From Leptolyngbya sp. KIOST-1 (GTDB taxonomy: Bacteria > Cyanobacteriota > Cyanobacteriia > Phormidesmidales > Phormidesmidaceae), in contig NZ_JQFA01000004.1 of the NCBI RefSeq assembly GCF_000763385.1, forward strand, positions 1,178,001-1,242,000: DNA of 64,000 nt, in the 5' to 3' direction. This document shows, piece by piece, positions 44,601 through 54,874 of this stretch (the first letter of the stretch is position 1; each line of letters begins with the position of its first letter). The notes beneath the pieces were generated by a model, which did not search any database, was not told the DNA's origin, and worked only from the letters and a program-made list of their open reading frames with translations. The translations under genes and the position numbers were made by a program.

Positions 44601-46527
44601 GCTCAATCAAAAACTGCTGCTGCCGTTCTTTGCGCTGGAGTTCGGCCAGCAGGGCTTCGCGGTTGGCTTCGATCTGCTTGCGATCGCTAATGTCGATAGA
44701 AACCCCAACCATGCGCACGGGCTGTCCAGCCCCGTTGAGATAAAGCCGTCCCTGGCTTTTGAGCCAGCGTACCTCACCGCTGGCAGTGACCACCCGATAC
44801 TCCTGGGCAAAGAACTGATCGCCCACCACGGCTTCGGCGGTTGCCTGCTGGAGCAGGGGGCGATCGTCGGGATGGATGAGAGCCCGAAATGCCCCGGTGG
44901 TGCCCACCTCCATGCCCCAAATCTCTCGGGCATTGGGGGAACATACCACCCGCTGGGTTTCGATATCCACATCCCAGGCCACCATCTGGGCCGAGGAGAG
45001 GGCGAGCTGGAGGCGTTCTTCCGCCTCTCGCAGGTTGGCCTCGATCTGCTTCAGGCGGGTGACATCCTGGAACATGCCAATGCCGGTCGCTGGATGGCCA
45101 TGCATGGCGGGTAGAATTTCTCCCCAACAAAGGGTGGGCCGCACGCCGCCGGGGGTATGCCAGTTTATTTCATAGTTCTGCAGGCGCTCCCCTCGGGCAA
45201 TCAGTACGGCGGGCATCTGGTCGGTGGGGATGCGATCGCCCTGGCCATCGGTGCAGTAGTAGGCGTCGGGGTACTCCTCCAGGGATTTGTGCTTGGGTAA
45301 ATCGCCCCCGGCCAACTGATTGGCAATGTGGTTAGAAAACGTGATCTTGGCGGTCTCAGGTTCAATGAAGACGGCGGGCGTTGGCATTAAATCCAGGACA
45401 GTCTGTAACCATTTCTGCTGGTTTTCCAGATCTTCCGCCTGCTGCCTCAGCAGCCGTTCGGTGTGCTGGCGCTCGGTGATGTCTTGCACCACCACCGCTG
45501 CCGCCAAAATTTGCCCCTGCCGGTCCAAAACTGGGGCCGAGCTGACCGAGATAACGATCCGCCTGCCGTCTTCGTAGCGCAGCTCCATTTCCTCATCGGC
45601 CACGACTTCTCCCGCCCGCAGCGATCGCGCCAGGGGGTACTCGTGGGGCGCATAGAGTTCCCCACTGGGGCGAAACGCCTGCAGGGGGACGATGGGTACA
45701 TAGTCCTCCAGTTCGTAGGACTGCTCGAAACTGTAGCCCAAGATGTGTTGTGCCTGCTCGTTGGCCAGCACCAGTTTGTTCGTCGCCGCTTCGGCAATCA
45801 GTACGCCCGCCGGCATCTGGCGCAGCACCGCTTCAAACTGGGCCCGTTCCTTCTCCAGCTCGCCGAGCAGCCGCTCGCGCTCGACCTCGGCCTGTTTGCG
45901 GTCGGTCACATCGCGAAAATATACCGCCACCCCCTCCGCTGAGGGGTAGGCTCTGGCCTCCAGCCAGCGGTAGAGGGGCTCGCCAAATTCTTCCCAGGCC
46001 ACCGGTATTTGCTCGGCGATCGCCCGGTGCATCGCCTTGTAGGCCACCCCATCCACCAGGTAGGGGAACACCTCCTTCCACACCTGTTTGCCGATCAGCT
46101 CCTCTGGGGTTTTGTGCAAAATCTGGGTGGCGGCCTGGTTGACGTAGGTGTAGCGCCAGTCGCGGTCAAAGGCCACGAAGGCATCGGTAATGCTTTCTAA
46201 AATCGCGACGATTTTAGGCTCTGTCGCCCGGTCAGCGGGGTCTGGGGTGTGGGCCAGCCGCGTCTCCAGGGCGTGGTTCCGCTGCTGTAGCAAGCGAATC
46301 TGCTCTTGCAGCTGCGCGATCTGCCCCTGCTCTCCAGGGCCGGGGGGAGCACCCTCCGCCTCTAACTGACGGGCGAACTGTTCGATCACCTCCGATCGGG
46401 ATGTTCCCTGGGATTGGGCCAACCGGGCAAGCGATCGCCAAGCCGTAGGAGTGATAGATAGACTGACTCGTTGCTTGATCTCTCGCTCCCAGCTGTTCAC
46501 AAACGTTCCGCTCGCGTCGCGTGTCAT
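41632..46527 (-). CDS. Hybrid sensor histidine kinase: RHH, six PAS, two GAF, HisKA, HATPase, receiver
   Basis: About 1631 residues and soluble. An N-terminal ribbon-helix-helix (CopG-like) domain spans about 14-53 (QRVSLSITPTAWRSLARLAQ, then TSRSEVIEQFAR), followed by a coiled coil. PAS domains lie at about 105-210, 230-355, 372-495 and 505-620, GAF at 640-795, PAS at 805-925 and 945-1065, GAF at 1070-1240. HisKA carries the phospho-acceptor His in FLAVLSHELRSPLNP. The ATPase has NLLSNAVKFTP and GGLGLGLAIV, and the receiver Asp is in LLLCDIGMPDMDG. The GAF domains lack an obvious bilin Cys. The ATG at 46527 is chosen, though a Met at 46563 is also in frame. Confidence 0.85.
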   Translation of the reverse strand: MTRDASGTFVNSWEREIKQRVSLSITPTAWRSLARLAQSQGTSRSEVIEQFARQLEAEGAPPGPGEQGQIAQLQEQIRLLQQRNHALETRLAHTPDPADRATEPKIVAILESITDAFVAFDRDWRYTYVNQAATQILHKTPEELIGKQVWKEVFPYLVDGVAYKAMHRAIAEQIPVAWEEFGEPLYRWLEARAYPSAEGVAVYFRDVTDRKQAEVERERLLGELEKERAQFEAVLRQMPAGVLIAEAATNKLVLANEQAQHILGYSFEQSYELEDYVPIVPLQAFRPSGELYAPHEYPLARSLRAGEVVADEEMELRYEDGRRIVISVSSAPVLDRQGQILAAAVVVQDITERQHTERLLRQQAEDLENQQKWLQTVLDLMPTPAVFIEPETAKITFSNHIANQLAGGDLPKHKSLEEYPDAYYCTDGQGDRIPTDQMPAVLIARGERLQNYEINWHTPGGVRPTLCWGEILPAMHGHPATGIGMFQDVTRLKQIEANLREAEERLQLALSSAQMVAWDVDIETQRVVCSPNAREIWGMEVGTTGAFRALIHPDDRPLLQQATAEAVVGDQFFAQEYRVVTASGEVRWLKSQGRLYLNGAGQPVRMVGVSIDISDRKQIEANREALLAELQRKERQQQFLIELNDAARTLQDSEEIIWQVVSATGQHFDASRCAYGEIDAAQEHAIIDRDYCDGVSSVVGTHQLKSFGADLLAELKQGKTIVVDDLEGDPRILNAGARAFAALAIRSLLCVPLVKRGRFVAMLVLHQATPRAWTADDVALMERIAEKTWLAVERSRAEAELRESEARLQLALNIGRMGTWEWDVQTDNVRWSAGHYTILGYQPDECEPSSQMWGSRVHPDDLSTVKAKMRQAMQERTDYHHEYRLLWPDGSLHWVEDRGQFSYDVQGHPKQSIGALIDITDRKLAEQEREQLLERERLARAQAEAAQRQLATIVDTSPIGLALLDGEQRFVAINEALAEINGLPRDQHLGRSVAELFGQTDPDIVEVIRQIYATGKPFISPNLAINAPGHGDRRPGYYNVYYLPTVDDHQRVERLLAYIVDVTERVKLERAQQYLSEASAVLASSLDYQTTLEQVARLTVPELADWCTVHMVEEDGTIDQIAVAHIDPAKLEWAYQIRDQYPLDPNEERGAALTLRTGQPELIPDIPDDLLVHAAKDPEHLEILRQVGFSSAMTVPLRSQDRVIGVISFISAESGRRYRDTDLQLAEELAHRASLAIENAQLYGAAQRDRAQAEAANRIKDEFLAVLSHELRSPLNPILGWARLLRSRPLDAAKTDQALETIERNAKLQTQLIEDLLDVSRILQGKLTLTVGPVNLASTVEAAIDTVRLAAEAKRIQLETHLNAIAGQVLGDTNRLQQVIWNLLSNAVKFTPAGGQVTITLEQVETSAQIQVSDTGKGIHPDFLPHVFDYFRQEDGTTTRQFGGLGLGLAIVRQIAELHGGLVAANSPGPNLGATFTVQLPLNLDKRAQPAAAEPLDNATDLAGLRVLVVDDEADMRDLATFILTQAGAEVATATSALQALSLLNQSVPDLLLCDIGMPDMDGYELIQQIRHRLHDQGGNIPAIALTAYAGDINQQQALAAGFQLHLAKPIEPDLLVSTIATLVQPRTKEC

Positions 46528-46537
46528 GGAGTATGGC

Positions 46538-46555
46538 ACCGTTTGCACAAACGGT
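46538..46555. promoter_or_regulatory. 18-bp palindrome at the 5' end of the RHH-kinase gene
   Basis: ACCGTTTGCACAAACGGT is a perfect inverted repeat with a 2-bp centre (CA). It lies 10 bp upstream of the ATG at 46527, or inside the coding region if translation begins at 46563. Its size suits a ribbon-helix-helix operator. Confidence 0.45.
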
Positions 46556-46563
46556 AAAACCAT

Positions 46564-47270
46564 TCAACTCGACTTTGGGGTGAATATGAATCGCCCTTTG
46601 GATAGACGTTTAGAGCTATTAACCTTAACGGATCAGGTCTAGCTACAGTGCCGTCAGGCCAACGCCCCATCCCGCTCTTGGGGATCAAAACAAGATCTGC
46701 GCGCAGCGACAGATGCCCCAGAATTGGCTCTGGGAGGGGTAGGATTGCTCAGGGTCAACGCTGGGTCGCCTTTAACCGAGAGTTCCCCACATCATGAGTA
46801 ACCATGGGCCAGTAAAATAGCCCTTTCTGAGACATCAGTGGCCTTACTCAAGCTATTTGGGGCTCTTGCCCGTATTTTGGAGGTAAACTCTTGAACTCAG
46901 CTTGCTCAACCTCCAGGTCAAAATTGGCCGGGCCAGGGTACTTTAATCTAAAGCTCTGGGAGTATTCACAGGTGGAAAATGATGCTCAGGTCAGAGGCAG
47001 AGGCAATCGCTGGTGTGACGGCACCAAAGGTGCTCTCCCCAGAGCACCATCCTTCGCTTTGGCTGAATGGGGAACGCTGAATGGGTGGCTATAGAATCTC
47101 CGTCTGGGGCTGCATCACAATTTAGAACAAGGGCTTGAACTACGGTTTACGGCTGGATAATGGGTTGGGTTAACCACGTTCTGGTGCGATCGCACCCCAC
47201 CGCTAAGCCCCTATCCACTCCGAGGCTAACTGCCCCTCCCTTGCCACCTACCCCTTCCTGTGTCTGAAGA
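46564..47270. other. Divergent intergenic region between the sensor kinase and GGDEF genes
   Basis: About 700 bp. A 67-codon ORF at 46891 has no ribosome site or recognisable sequence. A perfect hairpin GGTGCTCT-CCCC-AGAGCACC lies at 47029-47048. A regulatory RNA is conceivable but nothing identifies one. Confidence 0.4.
47029..47048. repeat. Perfect 8-bp hairpin in the sensor kinase-GGDEF interval
   Basis: GGTGCTCT, loop CCCC, AGAGCACC. No U tract follows. Confidence 0.45.
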
Positions 47271-49331
47271 ATGACGCACCACCTTCCGCCCCCATCGGCG
47301 CTCAGCCAAGAGACCATTTTGGCGGCGGTATCGGCTGTCTGGGATGCCGCGGAGCAGACCCACGACCTGGACAGCTTTTTGCAGCAGGGGGTAGATATCC
47401 TGCGGCGCATCCTTCACGCTGACCGGGTGGTGGTCTATCGGTTTTTGGCTAATCACGATGGCGTCATTGCGGCTGAGTCGGTGGGGGCTGGCTGGCTGGC
47501 CCTGCGGGGGGAGCTGATCTACGATCCCTGCTTTGAAAATGGTTGGGGCGATCGCTACCGCCAGGGCCACGTTGGCCTGGTTGCCGACGTGCAGCACGAC
47601 AGCCTCGAACCCTGCTACGCCAGCCTGCTCACCCGAATGCAGGTCCAGGCCAAGGTAGCGGTGCCTGTATTTGCTGGCCCCGACCTGTGGGCGCTGCTGA
47701 TTGTGCACCACTGCGAAAGCCCCCGCCAGTGGCATCCGTCCCACTGCGACCTGCTCAAGCACGTGGCTCGCCAGATCGGCCACACCGCTTTTCAAAGCCA
47801 GCTCCAGCACCGGCTTTTGGTGGCTCAGCAGCAGCTTGAGCAGCGGCAAGTTGCGGCGTCGCAGGCCGAAGAACTGTTTCAGCTCTTTACCGAGCACGTT
47901 GACCAACTCCTGTTTGTCCGCGATGCGGCGTCGGGGCAGTTTTTATACGTCAATACCGCCTTTGAGCGGATTTGGGAGCAGCCCGCCGCCGCTCTCTACG
48001 CCGACCCCAATCTCTGGCTGGACCAGATTCATCCCGACGACTTGCCCCAGGTGCAGACCTCCCTGAGCCGCCAGTTCGAGGGCAACTCGGTGCGGCGGGA
48101 ATATCGCATTCTGCGGCCCAGCGGCAGCGTGCGCTGGATCAAGGCCCAGGTGCGCGTGGTCGAAGATGACCAGGGCCAGCCGCAGTACATGGTGGGCTGG
48201 GCCGAAGACTGCACCGATCGCCGCGAACTACAGGCCCATCTGCGGGCCACCGAGACCACCCTCAGTCGTCGGGTGGGGCAGGAGCAGCTGCTGCGCATCC
48301 TGACCGCCCGCATGCGCGAGACCCTAAACTTTGGCACCATTCTGTCGGCCACGGTGGCGGGGATCAAAACGGTGTTTAACGCCGATCGCGCGGTGATTTT
48401 TCAAATTCTGGCCAACGGCGATCGGCGCATTGCCCACCAGGCCAATCACCACCCCTACGCCGCCGTCACCAGCGCCATGATTCCGCCCGGACCGCTGCCC
48501 GCCCCCTACCTGGCCAAGCTGCAATCCGGGCAGCCCCAAATTCACAACGACATTGCCACCGACCCCTGGCCCTCCGCGATCGCGGCTTTTTTAAGTCACA
48601 TCGAGGTCAAATCGGCGATGGTGGCCCCGATTGCCCATCCCTCGGGGGGCGATCGCCATCCGGTGTGGGGGATTTTGGTGGTGCATGCCTGCGGCGAAAA
48701 CCGCCAGTGGCAGCCCTTTGAGGCCAACATGCTGCAACACTTTGCCGACCAGCTCACCACGGCGCTGCACCAGGCCGAGCTGTACCGGAAACTGCAGGCC
48801 GCCAACCGCGAACTCGATCGCATCGCCAGGGTCGATAGCCTCACCCAGCTGGCCAATCGCCGCGGGCTCGATGACCACCTCAACCAGGAGTGGCAGCGGC
48901 TGGGCCGAGAGCGCAAACCCCTCAGCGTGGTGCTGGCCGACGTCGATTTTTTTAAGTCCTACAACGATACCTACGGCCACGGGGCCGGTGACCACTGCCT
49001 GGTTGTTATCGCCAGCGCCATTCGCCACGGCATTCGTCGCCCTGCCGATTTGGCGGCCCGCTACGGGGGTGAAGAATTTGCGCTGGTGCTGCCCGATACC
49101 GATACCGCCGGGGCTATTCAGGTAGTGCAGCTGGTACGCCATCACCTGCAAAGCCTGGGCCTGCCCCACGGGGCCAGCCCCAATCGCCCCACCATCACGC
49201 TGAGCTTTGGCATCGCCACGCTGGTGCCCGACCCAGAACAGCCGGCGGAAAGCATTCTGACGGCGGCTGACCAGGCGCTCTACAGAGCCAAGGCCGCGGG
49301 CCGCAACCAGTACCAGGTGTTTCAAGCCTAG
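47271..49331 (+). CDS. GAF-PAS-GAF diguanylate cyclase (GGDEF)
   Basis: A 686-residue soluble sensor. GAF1 occupies about 20-190 (PRQWHPSHCDLLKHVARQIG is the end of a phytochrome-type GAF), PAS about 200-325 with PAC motif EYRILRPSGSVRWIKAQVRVVED, GAF2 about 335-510, and GGDEF about 520-685. The active site is RYGGEEFALVLP, preceded by the inhibitory I-site RPAD five residues upstream, so feedback-inhibited c-di-GMP synthesis is expected. No Cys sits at the usual GAF bilin position, so light sensing is not supported. It is divergent from the hybrid kinase. Confidence 0.88.
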   Translation: MTHHLPPPSALSQETILAAVSAVWDAAEQTHDLDSFLQQGVDILRRILHADRVVVYRFLANHDGVIAAESVGAGWLALRGELIYDPCFENGWGDRYRQGHVGLVADVQHDSLEPCYASLLTRMQVQAKVAVPVFAGPDLWALLIVHHCESPRQWHPSHCDLLKHVARQIGHTAFQSQLQHRLLVAQQQLEQRQVAASQAEELFQLFTEHVDQLLFVRDAASGQFLYVNTAFERIWEQPAAALYADPNLWLDQIHPDDLPQVQTSLSRQFEGNSVRREYRILRPSGSVRWIKAQVRVVEDDQGQPQYMVGWAEDCTDRRELQAHLRATETTLSRRVGQEQLLRILTARMRETLNFGTILSATVAGIKTVFNADRAVIFQILANGDRRIAHQANHHPYAAVTSAMIPPGPLPAPYLAKLQSGQPQIHNDIATDPWPSAIAAFLSHIEVKSAMVAPIAHPSGGDRHPVWGILVVHACGENRQWQPFEANMLQHFADQLTTALHQAELYRKLQAANRELDRIARVDSLTQLANRRGLDDHLNQEWQRLGRERKPLSVVLADVDFFKSYNDTYGHGAGDHCLVVIASAIRHGIRRPADLAARYGGEEFALVLPDTDTAGAIQVVQLVRHHLQSLGLPHGASPNRPTITLSFGIATLVPDPEQPAESILTAADQALYRAKAAGRNQYQVFQA

Positions 49332-49519
49332 GGGCTGTCTTCAATAGTGGGCTGCCCCCCCCGGCCCGGGCGTAGAATACAGACAGTGCCGGGTTGGAGA
49401 TCTACTGCGCCGATCTACTACGCCGATCATCAGGGTCAAGGACCAGGGGTCAGGGGCCAGAATCGGGAGCGCCGCAGGACCGGGTTGAAGATTAGGGGAT
49501 AGGGAGGACGCCTGGGGTT

Positions 49520-50677
<1,158 letters not shown>

Positions 50678-50855
50678 ACCAACTCACAGTTTTCCCGAAT
50701 AGGGCATAATAGTAACTAGCTTTGGGGTCAGGGGCATTGGCAACGGTTCAGGCCGTGCCCAGGTTTAGTGTACGAGCCATGGCAAGCCGCCGCGAGCCCA
50801 CGCCTGTGGGTGAGGGGGGTATGTATGGCAGGGCGTCTACTTCCCCGGCAGGTTT

Positions 50856-52163
50856 ATGACCACCCACAACCGTCAACTCAGCGACTGTCTGAAGGCCGGG
50901 ATTGAGCAGGCCCGGCTGGGATACTTCGAGGCGGCGATCGCCCAGTTTTCTGCGGCTCTGACCCTAGACCCTACCTGCGCCAAAGCTTTCTACAACCGGG
51001 GCTGTGCCCACCGCGATCGGGGCTGTCCCGCTGCCGCCATCGACGATTTTTCTGCCGCCCTGGGTCTGGATCCCGACTTTGTTAACGCCTACATCAACCG
51101 GGGCAGCGTCTTTCGCCTGGTGGGGCAGCTGACGGCGGCCCTGGGCGATCTGGATCGGGCCATCGAGTTGCAGCCTGCCTCGGTCAAAGCCTACGGCAAT
51201 CGCGGTCGAATTAAGCTAGACCTGGAGGACTACGGCGGCGCGATCGCGGACTTTTCGGTGGTGCTGGCCGAGCGGCCCGACTTCGCCAAAATTCTGCTGT
51301 GGCGCGGGCTGGCTCACCTGAAACAGGGTGCCCACGCGGCTCTGGCCGAACCCCGCCGTGCTGCCTACCAGTGCGCGATCGCCGACTTTAGCCGGCTGCT
51401 GCAAGGCCAGCCCCACCACGCCGAGGCCTACAACTACCGGGCGGTGGCCTACTTTCAGCTGCGCAACTATTACCAGGCTACCCTCGACATCAACCGCGCC
51501 CTGGAGTACCAGGTTGACTACGTGGAGGCCTACATCAACCGGGGCATGCTGCGCCACGAGCTGGGCGACCTCCAGGGGGCGATCGACGACTACACCACGG
51601 TGCTGGAGCTCAACCCCGACCTGCAGGACCGCTCCTACAACCAGACCCTGGTGGGCCTGGCCCTCGATAGCCCGGACGCCACCCTGAGCGAAGACACGCC
51701 GCTAAACCTGCGTTTTCGCCTGGCCGACCTGTACGACAGCCGGGGGCTGCTGCGGGCCCAGGTGGGCGACATGGAGGGCGCAATTGCCGACTACACCCTG
51801 GCCCTGCGGTTCAATGCCCGCAGCGGCCGCATCTGGGCCAACCGGGGTCGCGTATTTAGCCGCCAGGAGGACTACCCGGCGGCGATCGCCGACTTCGATC
51901 GCGCCCTGGAGCTAAACTCTGACGATGCCCTGGCCTACTGCGATCGCGGCTACGCCCTCTACTTCCTCGACGAGTGGGAGATGGCCCTCGAAGACTTTGA
52001 CCGTGCCATTGCCCTCAGCCCTGCCCTGGCCGAGGCCTACATTGGCCGGGGCCACACCAGCATTCGGCTCGGCCACGGGGCCAATGCCGCCATGGATGAC
52101 TTTCGCAAAGCCCTGGAGCTGTCCTGGGACAGCCGCAAATCCGAGCGATCGCGCCTGCTTTAA
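50856..52163 (+). CDS. Tetratricopeptide repeat protein
   Basis: A 435-residue protein composed of about ten TPR units, including AFYNRGCAHRDRGCPAAAIDDFSAALGLDPD, AYINRGSVFRLVGQLTAALGDLDRAIELQP, IWANRGRVFSRQEDYPAAIADFDRALELN and AYCDRGYALYFLDEWEMALEDFDRAI. There is no signal peptide. TPR solenoids of this type are protein-interaction scaffolds, in cyanobacteria often in photosystem or pilus assembly. The partner is unknown. A copy of the dispersed palindromic element begins 10 bp after the stop. Confidence 0.88.
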   Translation: MTTHNRQLSDCLKAGIEQARLGYFEAAIAQFSAALTLDPTCAKAFYNRGCAHRDRGCPAAAIDDFSAALGLDPDFVNAYINRGSVFRLVGQLTAALGDLDRAIELQPASVKAYGNRGRIKLDLEDYGGAIADFSVVLAERPDFAKILLWRGLAHLKQGAHAALAEPRRAAYQCAIADFSRLLQGQPHHAEAYNYRAVAYFQLRNYYQATLDINRALEYQVDYVEAYINRGMLRHELGDLQGAIDDYTTVLELNPDLQDRSYNQTLVGLALDSPDATLSEDTPLNLRFRLADLYDSRGLLRAQVGDMEGAIADYTLALRFNARSGRIWANRGRVFSRQEDYPAAIADFDRALELNSDDALAYCDRGYALYFLDEWEMALEDFDRAIALSPALAEAYIGRGHTSIRLGHGANAAMDDFRKALELSWDSRKSERSRLL

Positions 52164-52172
52164 TGCCGCTGG

Positions 52173-52300
52173 TATAGCCATCGCCAGAACCGTCAGGACA
52201 TGACCCATGTCCCTGAAGCGATGGCTATACGCCATTGCGCTGCCCCAGTTTCTGCCTTTGGACGAGGCCAATGTCCTAAGCGCAATGGCCATCGCTATAA
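52173..52300. repeat. Dispersed palindromic element, full copy A (128 bp)
   Basis: It starts TATAGCCATCGC and reads back AGCGATGGCTATA at 52217-52229, then contains GCCATTGCGC and its complement GCGCAATGGC (52231-52240 and 52279-52288) and ends CATCGCTATAA. The reverse complement aligns over about 110 bp with 58761-58868, and the middle block recurs at 26203-26236. There is no ORF inside. It resembles a MITE or REP-type element. Confidence 0.75.
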
Positions 52301-52446
52301 GGTCAATTGTCTATGCCGCTGACCCGGCACCGCCGGTTGGGCTGGGCAAACGCCGTTTGCCCCTACGGGAGTCCCCTGCTTTTAATCGGGGTAATTTGAT
52401 TTAAATTTGGTGTGGATTGGGTTGCCCACATTCTCCCTATGGACGG

Positions 52447-54666
52447 TTACGGGGCAGGAGTGGCAACCAGGTAGACGAGGGGCGATTGCCACTGCACGGT
52501 CTTGCCCTGGAGCTGCCGCTGGCAACTCTGCTGAATCGTGGCAATATCCTTATCTGACAGATGCTCGGCTAGTTGGTCGCGGTAGCTGGGCGGTGTGCCG
52601 CCCGTTGTAAACCACCGCTGGAGCAAGGCTGAGGACACGTAGATGCTGCTGTGCAAAACATCTTCGGTGAGCTGTACCGTGAATCCGGCTTTGCGAAAGA
52701 GGGTTTCCAGGGTGTCGGCCTGCCAGTTAAAGCGGGGGTCGGTGGTGGAGTGGGCGATCGCATCTTCGGCCTGGTGCCAGCGTTTGACCAGCGCTTTGCT
52801 GAGGGCTGCGGTATCCACCAGCTCCGAAATCCGCTGGCTGTGGCGGGGGATGGTTTCGGCCAGCACCACCACGCCATCGGCAGCGAGAAACCCCTGCACA
52901 ATCTCGATGAAGCGATCGCGATTGACTACCTGGCCAAAGGCATTGCGGCCCACAATCCGCTCGAAGCGCACCCCCGGCGTGTGCGATTCCAGGTAGGCGG
53001 CCAGGGCTTCGTAGTCGGCATGCACAAATACGGGACGGATGAGATCGGGTAGCTGGGCCGCCTGTTCCTCCAGAGCGGCCTGGTCTTGGGCGGTGTGAAC
53101 GCGGGCGTAGACGCCACCCTCGGGCACCCGGCGCAGGGCCTCCCAGGTGAGCAGGCCGGTGCGGGCGTTGAGGTCGAGCACGCGGTGGTGGCGCTGGGGC
53201 GGGGCCAGCTCAAACAGGCGATCGCGCACCTCCCCCAGCTGTTCGCCCGCCTGGCTGAGGGTGCGCTGGAGCCAGCGATCGCGGGCCGGGTCCTCAGGGC
53301 TGTAGGTGAGCGTTTCCGGCAGGGCACCGCCGCCATCGACCAGGGCCGCCAGCTGAGCCTCGCGCCGTTGCGCTACCTGGGTTTGAATCGAGGCCTCGTA
53401 GCCCTGGTCAGAAGGCTGGTAAAACACCTGGCCCTGCAAGCCGCTGGGCAGGTACTGCTGCTCAACCCAGTGGTCGCGGTAGGCGTGGGGGTACAGGTAG
53501 CCCTGGCCGTGGCCAAAGCCTTTGCTGTCGCGGTTGCCGTCGCGCATGGGGTTGGGCACCTCGCGCTCGCGCTCCTGCTCGATGGCGGCGAGGGCATCGA
53601 AAAAGCCCATGGTGCTGTTGGATTTGGGGGCGGTGGCCAGGTACAGCGTCGCCTGGGCCAGGGGGTAGCGGCCCTCGGGCATGCCCACCCGGTCGAAGGC
53701 GGCGGCGCAGCTCGTCACCACCGTCACCGCGTGGGGGTCGCCCAGGCCAATGTCTTCGCTGGCCAAAATTACCAGACGCCGAAAGATAAAACGGGGGTCT
53801 TCGCCCGCGTAAACTATGCGGGCCAGCCAGTACAGCGCCGCATCGGGGTCGGAGCCGCGCACGCTTTTGATGAAGGCGCTGATGGTGTCGAAGTGGGCGT
53901 CGCCCTCTTTGTCGTAGAGCACCGCCCGCTGCTGAATTGACTCTTCGGCCACATCCAGGGTGATGTGGATATTGCCTGAATCGTTGGAAGGCGTAGTCTC
54001 CACCGCCAGCTCCAGGGCGTTGAGCAGGGCGCGGGCGTCACCGTTGGCCACGTTCACCAGGTGGTCAACGGCATCGGGGTCAAGCGCAATGGGGCGATCG
54101 CCGTAGCCCCGCTCCCCATCCGCCAGCGCCTGCTCCACCACCTGGTACAGGTCGGCGGCCTCCAGCGGCTTGAGTTGAAAAATGCGCGATCGGCTGACCA
54201 AGGCCTTGTTGACCTCAAAGTAGGGGTTCTCGGTGGTGGCCCCAATCAAAATCACCGTGCCGTTCTCCACCCAGGGCAGCAGCGCATCCTGCTGGGCCTT
54301 GTTGAAGCGGTGCACCTCGTCAATAAATAGAATGGTGCGCCTGCCGTACTGACCGCGTAGATCCTGGGCGGCGGCGATCGCCTCCCGAATGTCCTTTACC
54401 CCCGCCAGCACCGCATTCAGCGCAATAAAGTGGGCGCTGGTGGTGTTGGCAATGATCTGGGCCAGGGTGGTTTTGCCCGTGCCCGGCGGCCCAAAAAAAA
54501 TTAGCGAAGAGAGCTGGTCGGCCTGAATGGCGCGCCGCAGCAGTCGCCCCGGCCCCACCACCGCATCCTGGCCAATGAATTCGTCCAGGGTGCGGGGTCG
54601 CAGCCGCGCCGCCAGGGGCGCATCGCGGGCGATCTGGGCCTGATGACTGTGGTCAAAGAGATCCAT
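52447..54666 (-). CDS. rarA: RarA-type AAA+ ATPase fused to methyltransferase-like domain
   Basis: A 739-residue protein. Residues 1-430 are RarA/MgsA, a clamp-loader-like ATPase acting at stalled replication forks: [23 protein letters not shown], Walker [11 protein letters not shown], Walker [22 protein letters not shown], sensor [13 protein letters not shown], and the C-terminal [20 protein letters not shown]. Residues about 490-739 resemble a class I SAM methyltransferase ([19 protein letters not shown]) with a degenerate Gly-rich motif. This fusion occurs in other cyanobacteria as I recall. The ATG at 54666 gives MDLFDHSHQ, the usual N-terminus. Confidence 0.88.
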   Translation of the reverse strand: MDLFDHSHQAQIARDAPLAARLRPRTLDEFIGQDAVVGPGRLLRRAIQADQLSSLIFFGPPGTGKTTLAQIIANTTSAHFIALNAVLAGVKDIREAIAAAQDLRGQYGRRTILFIDEVHRFNKAQQDALLPWVENGTVILIGATTENPYFEVNKALVSRSRIFQLKPLEAADLYQVVEQALADGERGYGDRPIALDPDAVDHLVNVANGDARALLNALELAVETTPSNDSGNIHITLDVAEESIQQRAVLYDKEGDAHFDTISAFIKSVRGSDPDAALYWLARIVYAGEDPRFIFRRLVILASEDIGLGDPHAVTVVTSCAAAFDRVGMPEGRYPLAQATLYLATAPKSNSTMGFFDALAAIEQEREREVPNPMRDGNRDSKGFGHGQGYLYPHAYRDHWVEQQYLPSGLQGQVFYQPSDQGYEASIQTQVAQRREAQLAALVDGGGALPETLTYSPEDPARDRWLQRTLSQAGEQLGEVRDRLFELAPPQRHHRVLDLNARTGLLTWEALRRVPEGGVYARVHTAQDQAALEEQAAQLPDLIRPVFVHADYEALAAYLESHTPGVRFERIVGRNAFGQVVNRDRFIEIVQGFLAADGVVVLAETIPRHSQRISELVDTAALSKALVKRWHQAEDAIAHSTTDPRFNWQADTLETLFRKAGFTVQLTEDVLHSSIYVSSALLQRWFTTGGTPPSYRDQLAEHLSDKDIATIQQSCQRQLQGKTVQWQSPLVYLVATPAP

Positions 54667-54806
54667 ACAGGGCTGGCGAAACACCCCGGACGGCGATCGC
54701 GCCGCGCCGTTGCTCTATGGTACCGCTGAGTTTGAGAATTTAAGGGACGGTAGGGTGGGCATAGGCCCCACGATTCACCTTCCCTCAAGTTAGGCTCGAT
54801 CGCAAA

Positions 54807-54838
54807 AAACGCAGACCAGATAACTCTGATCTGCGTTT
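54807..54838 (-). terminator. Rho-independent terminator of the CBS site-2 protease
   Basis: A 13-bp stem with one mismatch (54807-54819 and 54826-54838) is followed on the minus strand by six T. It lies 37 bp after the protease stop and before rarA. Confidence 0.8.
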
Positions 54839-54874
54839 GAGCTGAGGCGATCGCTAAAGGGCTTGAATCAGGGG

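Noticed and set aside
46891-47094. 67-codon ORF in the gap before the GGDEF gene
   Set aside because: No ribosome site, unusual composition, and it contains the perfect hairpin at 47029-47048.
53086-53940. 284-codon frame opposite rarA
   Set aside because: Shadow of a well-supported AAA+ gene; composition is repetitive Gly/Val/Ala with no domain.
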